Position numbers and translations under genes: made by a program. The notes below the pieces were generated by a model. It was not told the origin of the DNA, made no database searches, and saw nothing but the letters and a program-made list of their open reading frames with translations. Below are positions 1 to 6,615 of a DNA stretch of 7,324 nucleotides, in pieces. This DNA comes from an uncultured Collinsella sp. (GTDB lineage: Bacteria > Actinomycetota > Coriobacteriia > Coriobacteriales > Coriobacteriaceae), in contig USKL01000071.1 in the NCBI GenBank assembly GCA_900555225.1, positions 1 to 7,324 of the forward strand, read 5' to 3'. Every line of letters begins with the position of its first letter. Within the stretch, counting starts at the first letter, position 1.

Positions 1-337
1 CAGCTACGGCAACGGCACCACCTCCTCCGGCAATATCCATGTGGCCAAGGATCTTAATTCCGATATCGCCGGCCGCAATGTCCTCATCGTGGAGGACATT
101 CTGGATACCGGCAACACCCTGCACCAGCTCACCAAGATGCTCAAGGAGCGCAATCCCGCCTCCCTGAAGGTATGCGTGCTGCTGGATAAGCCCGCCCGCC
201 GGGAGCAGGAGATCTACGCCGATTATGTCGGCTACACCATTCCCGATGCCTTTGTGGTGGGCTACGGCCTCGACTATGCCGAGCGCTATCGCAACCTTCC
301 GTATCTGGGCATTTTGAAACCGGAGGTTTATTCGTAA
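1..337 (+). CDS. hpt: Hypoxanthine(-guanine) phosphoribosyltransferase, 3' part only
   Basis: Partial gene. The reading frame is open from base 2 to the TAA at 335-337, giving the last 111 residues of a protein normally about 180 long. The product is a cytosolic purine-salvage enzyme that joins hypoxanthine or guanine to PRPP to give IMP or GMP. Seen in the sequence: the flexible-loop motif [10 protein letters not shown] at visible residues 1-10; the PRPP loop [14 protein letters not shown] at about 27-40, whose Glu-Asp pair and following Asp (residue 35, the family's catalytic base) are intact; the purine-contacting Lys in LLDKPARR; and the C-terminal [24 protein letters not shown] signature typical of bacterial HPRT. 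The GTG at 41 is internal, because homology continues upstream of it, so the real start lies before the window. ftsH follows after one base, so the two are probably co-transcribed, as in the tilS-hpt-ftsH clusters known from Firmicutes and Actinobacteria. Confidence 0.96.
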   Translation, partial: SYGNGTTSSGNIHVAKDLNSDIAGRNVLIVEDILDTGNTLHQLTKMLKERNPASLKVCVLLDKPARREQEIYADYVGYTIPDAFVVGYGLDYAERYRNLPYLGILKPEVYS

Positions 338-338
338 G

Positions 339-2474
339 ATGCCCGACGACCGTAACGACAACAATTCCCAGACTCCCCGGGACCCAAAGATCCCGGGGAT
401 GCCCGGAGGCAAGAAGCCCACGCGTACGGGCTGGCTGTATTTTCTTTTGGCTTGCGCGCTTCTGGGCTATGCCTTCTTTAATATGGGTTCCGGCTTTGCC
501 AGCTCCAGCAATACCGTTAAGCTCGCGACGAGCGAGATGGTCAGCGCCATCAAGCAGGATCGCGTCGAAGATCTGACCTATACGGTTCAAGACGGAAGCG
601 TGACGGGTCATTACTGGAAGACAAAAAAGGACAAGGGCGATACGAGCGAGCTCAAGAGCTTCTCTTCGACCTATGTCGGCTCCGATTCGCTTGCCGAGCT
701 CATGGCGGAGCACCCCGATACCAAGTACATCGTCAACACCAACGATCCCGATTTTTGGGGCGACTTGGCGATGAGTGTGCTTCCGACGATCGCCCTTATC
801 GCCATCATGTTCTACTTTATGCGCCAGATGATGGGCGCCAACAACAGGAACATGCAGTTTGGCAAGACCAACGCCAAGACCAACGAGGCCACACGCCCCA
901 AGGTCAAGTTTGAAGACGTTGCCGGAGTGGACGAGGCAGTCGAGGAGCTCGAGGAGATCCGTGACTTTTTGAGCGATCCGGATCGCTATCGCAAGCTGGG
1001 CGCCAAGATCCCGCGTGGCGTGTTGCTGGTTGGCCCTCCGGGCACCGGTAAAACGCTGCTGGCCAAGGCCGTTGCCGGCGAGGCGGGCGTGCCGTTCTTT
1101 AGCATCTCGGGTTCCGACTTTGTCGAGATGTTCGTAGGTGTCGGCGCCAGCCGTGTGCGTGACCTCTTTAAGGAGGCCAAGTCCCAGGCCCCGTCGATCA
1201 TCTTCATCGATGAGATCGATGCCGTGGGACGTCAGCGCGGAGCCGGCTTGGGCGGCGGCCACGACGAGCGCGAGCAGACGCTCAACCAGCTGCTGGTCGA
1301 GATGGACGGCTTTGAGGAAAGCGAGTCGGTCATCCTGATCGCCGCCACCAACCGCCCCGACATTCTGGATCCGGCGCTGCTGCGTCCCGGTCGTTTTGAC
1401 CGTCAAGTTACGGTCGACCGTCCGGACGTGAAGGGCCGCGAGCAGATCTTGCGCGTGCATGCCGAGAACAAGCCGATGGACGAGGACGTTAAGTTTGAGA
1501 AGCTCGCCCAGATGACCGTTGGCTTCACCGGCGCCGATCTGGCAAATCTGCTCAACGAGTCTGCGCTGCTGGCCGCTCGCCGTCATCGTTCCGTGATCTC
1601 GATGGACGAGGTCGAGGAATCGATGGAGCGCGTGATTGCCGGACCGCAGCGCAAGGGTCGCGTGATGACCGAGGCCGAGCGCACCACAATTGCCTACCAC
1701 GAGAGCGGTCATGCCCTGGTGGGCCACATCCTGGAGCACTCCGATCCGGTCCACAAGATCTCGATCGTCAGCCGCGGTCAGGCGCTGGGCTACACGCTGC
1801 AGCTTCCGCAGGAGGACCACTTCCTCAAGACCAAGAACGAGATGCTCGACGAGCTCGCCGTGTTCTTGGGCGGTCGCGTTGCCGAGGAGCTCATGTGCGA
1901 TGACATTACGTCGGGCGCGAGCAACGATCTGGAGCGCGCAACCAAGATGGCGCGCGAGATGGTCACGCGCCTGGGCATGAGCGAGGAGCTGGGCACGCAA
2001 GTGTTTGGCGAGGCGCAACATCAGGTGTTCCTTGGTCGCGATTACGCCGATCATCAGGATTACTCCGAGGAGACGGCGCGCCGCATCGATATCGAGGTTC
2101 AGCGCATCATGCGTGAGGCCCATCGTCGTGCGGTCGAGATCCTGGACGCCCGTCGCGATCAGCTCGATCTGATGGCGAAGGTGCTGCTTGAGCGCGAGAC
2201 CGTCGAAGGTGACGCCGTGAACGCCCTGCTCGACAACGAGTGGGACGCCTATCTTGAGCGCGAGGACGATATCCTGGCGGCCAAGGAGGAGCGCAATGCC
2301 AAGGCGGCCGGCATGCCGACCAAGAAGCGCGCGCCTCGTATGAGCGAGGAAGAGCTGGCGGCTGATGCCGCGGCCTTTGCGCAGGCGGCCATGCAGGAGG
2401 ATGCCGAAGCCGCATCCGATGATGCTGACGATGACCATGCCGTCGTCGATGCCGACACCGACGCCGACAAATAG
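339..2474 (+). CDS. ftsH: ATP-dependent zinc metalloprotease FtsH
   Basis: A 711-residue membrane-bound AAA+ protease, full length for the family. It forms a hexamer that extracts and degrades damaged membrane proteins and short-lived regulators. Order of parts: short polar N-terminus; transmembrane segment 1 at about 31-50; extracytoplasmic domain about 51-140; transmembrane segment 2 about 141-162; AAA+ domain with Walker A GPPGTGKT (232-239), pore loop MFVG (264-267), Walker B IIFIDEID (about 287-294) and second region of homology [20 protein letters not shown]; then the M41 peptidase domain with zinc motif HESGH (454-458) and the third ligand Asp530 in [12 protein letters not shown]. All catalytic residues are present. 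The last 50 residues or so are Ala/Asp/Glu-rich and probably disordered. The start ATG is one base after the hpt stop; the GGAGG at 322-326 inside hpt is the likely ribosome site, so translation is probably coupled. A strong terminator follows. Confidence 0.99.
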   Translation: MPDDRNDNNSQTPRDPKIPGMPGGKKPTRTGWLYFLLACALLGYAFFNMGSGFASSSNTVKLATSEMVSAIKQDRVEDLTYTVQDGSVTGHYWKTKKDKGDTSELKSFSSTYVGSDSLAELMAEHPDTKYIVNTNDPDFWGDLAMSVLPTIALIAIMFYFMRQMMGANNRNMQFGKTNAKTNEATRPKVKFEDVAGVDEAVEELEEIRDFLSDPDRYRKLGAKIPRGVLLVGPPGTGKTLLAKAVAGEAGVPFFSISGSDFVEMFVGVGASRVRDLFKEAKSQAPSIIFIDEIDAVGRQRGAGLGGGHDEREQTLNQLLVEMDGFEESESVILIAATNRPDILDPALLRPGRFDRQVTVDRPDVKGREQILRVHAENKPMDEDVKFEKLAQMTVGFTGADLANLLNESALLAARRHRSVISMDEVEESMERVIAGPQRKGRVMTEAERTTIAYHESGHALVGHILEHSDPVHKISIVSRGQALGYTLQLPQEDHFLKTKNEMLDELAVFLGGRVAEELMCDDITSGASNDLERATKMAREMVTRLGMSEELGTQVFGEAQHQVFLGRDYADHQDYSEETARRIDIEVQRIMREAHRRAVEILDARRDQLDLMAKVLLERETVEGDAVNALLDNEWDAYLEREDDILAAKEERNAKAAGMPTKKRAPRMSEEELAADAAAFAQAAMQEDAEAASDDADDDHAVVDADTDADK
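374..399 (+). other. GC-rich hairpin in the first codons of ftsH
   Basis: Nine-base perfect arms, TCCCCGGGA (374-382) and TCCCGGGGA (391-399), with an 8-base loop. They lie about 35 bases after the ftsH ATG and encode the polar N-terminal stretch around TPRDPKIPG. The pairing is directly visible. Any effect on ftsH translation is inference, and the arms may simply reflect GC-rich Pro/Gly/Arg codons. Confidence 0.5.
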
Positions 2475-2485
2475 TCTTTGTGGCG

Positions 2486-2519
2486 AAAGCCTCCGCGGGG
2501 AAACCTGCGGAGGCTTTTT
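2486..2519 (+). terminator. Intrinsic terminator of the hpt-ftsH operon
   Basis: The hairpin begins 11 bases after the ftsH stop. The left arm AAAGCCTCCGCGGG (2486-2499) pairs with CCTGCGGAGGCTTT (2504-2517), 14 pairs including one G-U, closed by a GAAA tetraloop (2500-2503). A run of T continues to 2519, then a C and four more T. This is a textbook Rho-independent terminator in the plus direction. Confidence 0.95.
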
Positions 2520-2542
2520 CTTTTGAGCGATATGGGGCCGTC

Positions 2543-2604
2543 TGTTGATTGGGGACAGACTTAAATGAGCGTTTTCACGCATTTAAGTCTGTCCCCAATC
2601 AACA
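2543..2604. repeat. Perfect 24-bp inverted repeat, candidate REP/MITE-like palindromic element
   Basis: The left arm (2543-2566) begins TGTTGATTGGGGACAGAC, and the right arm (2581-2604) is its exact reverse complement over all 24 bases. The 14-base centre contains a further GCGT/ACGC pairing (2569-2572 with 2577-2580) around TTTC. Pairing stops abruptly at both ends and no target-site duplication is visible. There is no T-run, and a proper terminator lies 23 bases upstream, so termination is not the obvious purpose. The ATTGGGGACAGAC motif resembles, from memory, palindromic sequences found near IS200-like/REP-associated tyrosine transposase genes in many bacteria. No transposase is in this window. 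An ATG at 2565, inside the repeat, opens a frame into the next gene but is not its start. Confidence 0.75.
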
Positions 2605-2633
2605 TTGCTGCGGCACTTTGCTCGGCTAAAGCG

Positions 2634-2639
2634 TACAAT
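2634..2639 (+). promoter_or_regulatory. Probable -10 element of the aminotransferase gene
   Basis: TACAAT, five of six matches to TATAAT, lies 25 bases before the chosen ATG and within the only sequence between the inverted repeat and the gene. No good -35 is present at 16-18 bases spacing (bases near 2611 read CGGCAC), so the call rests on the -10 and position alone. Confidence 0.5.
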
Positions 2640-2663
2640 AGCGCCTATGCGAAAGGGGAACAG

Positions 2664-3848
2664 ATGATCAACGAAACTATGTATGCTCGCGGTGCGGAAA
2701 GCTCCATCATCCGTGAGATTTTTAGCTATGGCCTTGAGCGCAAGGCGCAGATCGGTGCGGAAAACGTATTTGATTTTTCGCTGGGCAATCCGAGCGTTCC
2801 GGCACCCGCTGCTGTGGCGGAGTCCATTAAGAAGGCCCTGGAGCTGCCGAGTGACCAGTTACACGGCTACACCCCCGCTCCGGGCCTGCCGCAATGTCGA
2901 GCAGCCGTCGCCGAATCGCTCAACCGCCGCTTTGGAACGAACTATGAGGGTAAGGACGTCTTTATGACGGTGGGTGCCGCGGCTTCGCTCACCTGCACGC
3001 TCAACGCCGTTACGAACCCGGGCGACGAGGTTATTGTTATCGCCCCGTACTTTCCGGAGTATCGCGTTTGGATTGAGAAGGCCGGCTGTACGTGTGTTGA
3101 GGCGCTCGCCGATGAAGATACGTTCCAGCTGAGCGTGGACAACGTGCTCAAGGCGATCACCGACAAGACGGCAGCCGTCATTATCGACTCGCCCAACAAC
3201 CCGACCGGTGCCGTATATACGCGCGACACGCTGACGCGACTGGCCAATGTTCTGCGCGAGGCCAACGCTCAGCGCGATCCCGAGAATCCGATTATGCTCA
3301 TCTCGGATGAGCCGTACCGCGAGATCGTGTACGGTGCCGAGGTGCCTTGGGTGCCCTCGATCTACGAGCACACCATCGTGTGCTACTCGTATTCCAAGTC
3401 GCTGTCGCTGCCGGGTGAGCGCGTGGGGTGGATCTTGGTTCCCAACACCAATCCGCAGGCTGCCCGTCTGATGCCGGCCGTTGCCGGTGCCGCCCGTACG
3501 CTGGGCTTCGTGTGCGCGCCGGCGCTCTTTCAGCGCGTAATTATCGACTGCATCGATGAGCCGAGTGACGTTGAGGCCTATGCACGCAACCGCACCGCGC
3601 TTACCGACGCACTAGCGGAGTATGGCTACACCTATGTTGAGCCGGATGGCGCGTTCTACCTATGGGTGAAAGCATTGGAGCCCGATGCGAATGCGTTTTG
3701 CGAGCGCGCAAAGAAGTATGAGTTGCTTGCGGTTCCCTCGGACAGCTTTGGTATGCCGGGTTGGTTCCGACTGGGCTATTGCGTGAGCTACGAAACGATT
3801 GTCAATTCGCTACCCGCTTGGAAACAGTTGGCGGACGAGTATCGTTAA
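2664..3848 (+). CDS. PLP-dependent aminotransferase, class I/II (aspartate aminotransferase fold)
   Basis: A 394-residue fold-type I aminotransferase, the normal length. It moves an amino group between an amino acid and a 2-oxoacid using pyridoxal phosphate in the cytosol; the substrate cannot be named from sequence. Visible elements: VGAAASLT (103-110), which holds the cofactor phosphate; the stacking aromatic in APYFPEY (Tyr129); SPNNPTG (176-182) with Asn178; SDEPYRE with Asp215 and Tyr218; the Schiff-base Lys245 in YSYSKSLSLPGERVGW; and Arg369 in WFRLGY, which binds the substrate carboxylate. I chose the ATG at 2664 because AAAGGGG (2652-2658) lies five bases upstream and the protein then begins MINETMYARGAESSIIREIF, the usual family N-terminus. 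The in-frame ATG at 2565 would add 33 residues encoded by the inverted repeat and promoter. The gene stands alone between a terminator and a 165-base gap. Confidence 0.93.
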   Translation: MINETMYARGAESSIIREIFSYGLERKAQIGAENVFDFSLGNPSVPAPAAVAESIKKALELPSDQLHGYTPAPGLPQCRAAVAESLNRRFGTNYEGKDVFMTVGAAASLTCTLNAVTNPGDEVIVIAPYFPEYRVWIEKAGCTCVEALADEDTFQLSVDNVLKAITDKTAAVIIDSPNNPTGAVYTRDTLTRLANVLREANAQRDPENPIMLISDEPYREIVYGAEVPWVPSIYEHTIVCYSYSKSLSLPGERVGWILVPNTNPQAARLMPAVAGAARTLGFVCAPALFQRVIIDCIDEPSDVEAYARNRTALTDALAEYGYTYVEPDGAFYLWVKALEPDANAFCERAKKYELLAVPSDSFGMPGWFRLGYCVSYETIVNSLPAWKQLADEYR

Positions 3849-3870
3849 AAGTAAAGCGCTCTGCCTACAA

Positions 3871-3886
3871 TGTTTTACGTGAAACG
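3871..3886. promoter_or_regulatory. parS: Candidate parS site (ParB/Spo0J binding)
   Basis: TGTTTTACGTGAAACG matches the widely conserved chromosomal parS consensus TGTTTCACGTGAAACA at 14 of 16 positions; the differences are position 6 (T for C) and position 16 (G for A). The 14-base core GTTTCACGTGAAAC differs at one base. It lies 22 bases after the aminotransferase stop, although known parS sites occur in both genic and intergenic DNA. With equal base frequencies, a match this good is expected about 0.002 times in 7.3 kb, but roughly once by chance in a 2-3 Mb genome, so it is a candidate, not a proven site. Confidence 0.5.
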
Positions 3887-3913
3887 GGGTTTGGTGTTAA
3901 GCCGGACCCCGTT
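3883..3913 (+). other. Stem-loop downstream of the aminotransferase gene
   Basis: AACGGGGT (3883-3890) pairs perfectly with ACCCCGTT (3906-3913). Inside, TTGG and CCGG can add four more pairs (two of them G-U) around a 7-base loop. No T-run follows, so it is at best a weak or Rho-assisted end for the aminotransferase transcript. Its left arm overlaps the right end of the parS-like palindrome. Confidence 0.4.
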
Positions 3914-3946
3914 GTCATGGACGTTGTGTCTTTGGGATGGAGTGGT

Positions 3947-3976
3947 TTTACGACTATCGAAGGCTATGCGTACAAT
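3947..3976 (+). promoter_or_regulatory. Probable promoter of the PHP phosphatase gene
   Basis: The -10 TACAAT (3971-3976) is preceded, with an 18-base spacer, by the weak -35 TTTACG (3947-3952, four of six matches to TTGACA). It lies about 37 bases before the start codon. The stretch GGCTA..GCGTACAAT here closely repeats the one before the aminotransferase gene. Confidence 0.55.
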
Positions 3977-4013
3977 GAATATAAGCGACGGCCGTGCCAG
4001 ATAAGGAGACCTG

Positions 4014-4835
4014 ATGCCCTACCTGCTTTCTTGTGACATTCATACCCATACGATGTTCTCTGCGCATGCATATTCGACCATTGAGGAGAATGTGTACTGG
4101 GCGGCAGAGCGTGGTCTGCAGGTGCTCGGATCTGCCGACCATTTGAGCTCTATGGTTACGGCTTGCCCCAATGACCTGCGCAGTTACCAATTCTTTATCA
4201 ACCAGGATATCTGGCCGCGCATTTGGAGCGGCGTGCTGGTGCTGCGTGGTGCCGAGGCCGATATCGTTTCGCTGGACGGAAGCCTGTTTGGCGAGGACAC
4301 TCCTGTCACGCTCGATATCGCCGGCGATTCGTACAGCCGTCAGCATTCACTGTTCGATTTGGTTACGCGTAATTTGGATTATTTGGTTGCAAGCGTGCAT
4401 AATCCGCAGATTGCTGAGGGCGCGACGCTGGCCCAGACGACCGAGATGTATATCAATGCCCTGGAGCACCCCAAGGTGTTCATGCTGGGTCACACGGGGC
4501 GTTCGGGCGTGCCGTTCGATATCGACGAAGTGCTGTTGGCAGCTAAGGCCAAGCACAAGATTATCGAGATCAACAACCATAGTCTTGAACACGGTGTCGA
4601 CACTGAGCATTGGGCCGTATGCCGCAAGATTGCCGAGCGCTGCGCCGAGCTGGGCGTGGGCATTGGCGTGTCGACCGATGCGCACATTGGCATGGCAATT
4701 GGTAAGCTCGATTACGCTCGCAAGATGCTCGACGAGATTCACTTCCCGTTGGATCTGATCGTGACGCGCGATCGCGAGACGCTGCTGCGCGAGATGGCGG
4801 CAGCCGGCGTGTGCGATCTGCGCAATGGGATGTAG
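4014..4835 (+). CDS. PHP-domain metal-dependent phosphatase (YcdX-like)
   Basis: A 273-residue PHP (polymerase and histidinol phosphatase) family protein, a trinuclear-metal phosphoesterase fold. The start ATG has AAGGAG (4003-4008) five bases upstream. All nine metal ligands of the YcdX type can be picked out: His10, His12 and His18 in DIHTHTMFSAHAYST, His43 in SADHLS, Glu81 in RGAEADI, His129 in ASVHNP, His160 in LGHTGR, and Asp222 and His224 in STDAHIG. The family signatures INQDIWPR and EINNHS are also present. Compared with E. coli YcdX as I remember it, about 20 extra residues lie between Glu81 and His129. There is no signal peptide or membrane segment, so it is cytosolic. The physiological substrate is unknown; histidinol-phosphate phosphatase is possible but cannot be claimed, since no his genes are nearby. 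It is followed by a terminator and faces the convergent rlmD. Confidence 0.9.
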   Translation: MPYLLSCDIHTHTMFSAHAYSTIEENVYWAAERGLQVLGSADHLSSMVTACPNDLRSYQFFINQDIWPRIWSGVLVLRGAEADIVSLDGSLFGEDTPVTLDIAGDSYSRQHSLFDLVTRNLDYLVASVHNPQIAEGATLAQTTEMYINALEHPKVFMLGHTGRSGVPFDIDEVLLAAKAKHKIIEINNHSLEHGVDTEHWAVCRKIAERCAELGVGIGVSTDAHIGMAIGKLDYARKMLDEIHFPLDLIVTRDRETLLREMAAAGVCDLRNGM

Positions 4836-4855
4836 CGGAATTTATAAACCAAGCG

Positions 4856-4890
4856 AGGGGGGGCGGCCCAGACGGGTCGCCCCCTTTCTT
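4856..4890 (+). terminator. GC-rich terminator after the PHP gene
   Basis: GGGGGCGGCCC (4859-4869) pairs with GGGTCGCCCCC (4874-4884), 11 pairs with one G-U, around loop AGAC. G-U and A-U pairs extend the base outward to 4856/4887. The downstream side reads TTTCTT, a short T-rich tail for plus-strand transcripts. It lies in the 79-base gap between convergent genes; read on the minus strand it lacks a clear U-tract, so it mainly serves the PHP gene. Confidence 0.85.
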
Positions 4891-4914
4891 GTCCCAAAAA
4901 TCTACTGAGGTTGG

Positions 4915-6363
4915 TTAGCGGCGTTCGAGGACCGCTACGGTTTCGGTGTGGTCGGTGTGAGGGAACATGTCGACTGGCGTGATCTTGAGCAGGCGATAGC
5001 CTCCGTCGAGGAGCTGGTGCAGGTCGCGCTCTTGAGTGACGGGGTTGCAGCTGATGTAGGTGATGCGGCGCGGCTTAAGTGCGCAGGCGGCGTCGAGGAA
5101 CTCGGGGGTGGAACCGGCGCGCGGCGGGTCGATGGAAAGGACGTCGACGCGCTCGTTGTTATCGGCGGCATCGAGAATATAGTCGGTCGCATCGTCGGCC
5201 ATAAACCAAGCGCTGCGGGTGAGGCCGTTGAGCTCGGCATTGCGACGTGCGTCGGCAATGCCCGCCGGGTTGCGCTCCACGCCGAGCAGCATAATGCCGA
5301 TACCCTTGTTCTGGGCATCTTTAGCTGCGCAAAGACCGATGGTACCGCTGCCACAGTAGGCATCCATGAGCACATCGCCCTGGTGCAAATCCATGCCGTC
5401 GATAGCGAGCTGATAGAGCAGCTCGGTCTGCTGCGGGTTGGTCTGGTAGAACGCGGTGGGGGAGATATCGAACTCGCAGCCGAGCAGCTGGTCGCGCATG
5501 CACTCGGCGCCATATACAATGCGGGTTTCCTCGCCGAGGATGGCGTTGCCGGGACGTCCGTTGATGTTTTGGGCGACGGTGACGATGTGCGGATTGAGTG
5601 CGGCGACAGCCTCAAAGAACTCCTGCGCATGCGGCAAGTCGCGCTGAGCGGTCACGAGCGTGACCATGACCTGGTCGGTACGCCAACCGCAGCGGACGAC
5701 GGCATAGCGAAGCAAACCAAGATGCTTGTCCTCATTAAAGGCGGGAATATGCAGCCGCTCAGCTTCGCGTGCGATGCCGTTGAGAATCTGACGGGCGCCC
5801 GGTGCCTCGACGGGGCATTCGGGTACGGCAACGATCTTGTGCGTGCCGCGCTCAAAGAAACCGCACCGGACAGTGCCTTCTTTGCCGGGGGCAAAGGGAG
5901 TGGCGGCCTTATGGCGAAAACCGCGCGGCGCAGGATATTTGCCCGGGTCGCCCAGGGTGACGCCCATACCGCGAATGGGGTCGACGCTAATGCCCTCGCG
6001 CTCGCAAAGGGTAGCAAAAAGCTCCTCCATGGCGGCCTGCTTGGCTGCCAACTGCTTCTTATAAGGACGATTGAGCGCCGTACACCCACCGCAAGCTTTC
6101 ATGATGGAACAAGGAGACTTGGGATCAACGGCCTTGCGCGCAGACGGAACCGGATTCTTATACGGGCGCTTGGAGCGAGTCTGAGATGCCTTATCGTCGT
6201 TCCGACGAGAGCCGGGACGCTTGGCCTTAGCCTTGCCCTTGGCCGACTTACCCTTCGCGTCCTGAGACGACTTGGATTTCTTAGAAGATTTTTTCTCCTC
6301 TGACCCCTCAGCCGCCTCGATCAAAGCACGACGAGCCTTACGCTCCGCACGAGATTCTGCCAT
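4915..6363 (-). CDS. rlmD: RNA m5U methyltransferase, RlmD/RumA family (23S rRNA uracil-C5)
   Basis: A 482-residue S-adenosylmethionine-dependent enzyme that methylates C5 of uracil in RNA, most likely 23S rRNA. The RlmD, RlmC and RlmCD subfamilies are hard to separate by eye, so the symbol is provisional. Seen: 4Fe-4S cysteines Cys85, Cys91 and Cys94 in PCSIMKACGGC and probable fourth Cys183 in ECPVEAP; SAM-binding DAYCGSGTIGL (334-344); IDPPRAG (about 411-417); catalytic nucleophile Cys439 in ISCNP; and general base Glu474 in HTETV. The first 80 residues are Lys/Ser/Arg-rich and low in complexity, with no recognisable TRAM barrel. I chose the ATG at 6363 because GGAG (6370-6373, minus strand) lies six bases upstream; a GTG at 6375 would add four residues but overlap that site. 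It is convergent with the PHP gene and downstream of the JetD-like gene on the same strand. Confidence 0.93.
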   Translation of the reverse strand: MAESRAERKARRALIEAAEGSEEKKSSKKSKSSQDAKGKSAKGKAKAKRPGSRRNDDKASQTRSKRPYKNPVPSARKAVDPKSPCSIMKACGGCTALNRPYKKQLAAKQAAMEELFATLCEREGISVDPIRGMGVTLGDPGKYPAPRGFRHKAATPFAPGKEGTVRCGFFERGTHKIVAVPECPVEAPGARQILNGIAREAERLHIPAFNEDKHLGLLRYAVVRCGWRTDQVMVTLVTAQRDLPHAQEFFEAVAALNPHIVTVAQNINGRPGNAILGEETRIVYGAECMRDQLLGCEFDISPTAFYQTNPQQTELLYQLAIDGMDLHQGDVLMDAYCGSGTIGLCAAKDAQNKGIGIMLLGVERNPAGIADARRNAELNGLTRSAWFMADDATDYILDAADNNERVDVLSIDPPRAGSTPEFLDAACALKPRRITYISCNPVTQERDLHQLLDGGYRLLKITPVDMFPHTDHTETVAVLERR

Positions 6364-6375
6364 CAATAACTCCAC

Positions 6376-6389
6376 TAATTCATGAATTA
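6376..6389. promoter_or_regulatory. Perfect 14-bp palindrome in the rlmD leader, possible operator
   Basis: TAATTCATGAATTA equals its own reverse complement over all 14 bases. It lies between the proposed rlmD -10 (6401-6406) and the rlmD ribosome site (6370-6373), that is, just after the expected transcription start. The position would suit a repressor site, but no regulator is identifiable and the sequence is AT-rich, so function is inference. Confidence 0.35.
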
Positions 6390-6400
6390 AAGCTGCAAGT

Positions 6401-6406
6401 ATTGTA
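6401..6406 (-). promoter_or_regulatory. Probable -10 element of rlmD
   Basis: On the minus strand this reads TACAAT, the same hexamer seen before the two plus-strand genes, 37 bases before the rlmD ATG. No convincing -35 is found at 16-18 bases spacing. Confidence 0.45.
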
Positions 6407-6518
6407 CCGTGCCAAGCCAGCAGACGATATGCAAGCGGTTTATTCGTGTCAGTGATAAGCCCAACGACGGTTGCCCGCCGCGTGAGGGGTGTGGGGGTTA
6501 AGTTTATCGCGAGTTCCG

Positions 6519-6555
6519 CACGAACAGGAGGCCACTTAATGTGGCCTCCGTCGTG
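6519..6555 (-). terminator. Hairpin after the JetD-like gene, possible terminator without U-tract
   Basis: GGAGGCCAC (6527-6535) and GTGGCCTCC (6541-6549) form nine perfect pairs around the loop TTAAT. CACGA (6519-6523) and TCGTG (6551-6555) add five outer pairs across a small internal loop. It lies 60 bases past the JetD-like stop and before the rlmD promoter. Neither strand shows a T-run after it, so a Rho-independent terminator is uncertain; RNA processing or a protein site are alternatives. The rest of the 252-base gap between the two genes shows nothing I recognise. Confidence 0.45.
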
Positions 6556-6615
6556 AGCAGGACTGTAGAGCAGGAAACCTAAGCCGGTGTCCCCGCTCTC
6601 CCGGGACCGAACGCC

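Noticed and set aside
141..2582. Very long open frame on the minus strand opposite ftsH (813 codons)
   Set aside because: It lies antisense to an unmistakable ftsH, starts in the inverted repeat, lacks a ribosome site, and its translation is a low-complexity mix of Leu, Arg, His and Gly as expected from GC-biased codons read backwards.
2565..2663. 33-residue N-terminal extension of the aminotransferase from the ATG at 2565
   Set aside because: The extension is encoded by the inverted repeat and the promoter region, with no ribosome site before 2565. The ATG at 2664 has a good one and matches the usual family N-terminus.
4948..6303. Long plus-strand open frame opposite rlmD (451 codons)
   Set aside because: It is antisense to a gene with all catalytic motifs of the RlmD family, shows no recognisable domain of its own, and reflects the same codon-bias shadow effect.
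6513..6525. GTTC-N5-GAAC dyad as a LexA/SOS box
   Set aside because: Gram-positive SOS boxes are GAAC-N4-GTTC; here the half-sites are in the opposite order with 5-base spacing, and the sequence overlaps the hairpin arm.
6585..6607. TGTCCCC segment as a second copy of the 2543-2604 repeat
   Set aside because: Only about seven bases are shared and no inverted partner arm is present.
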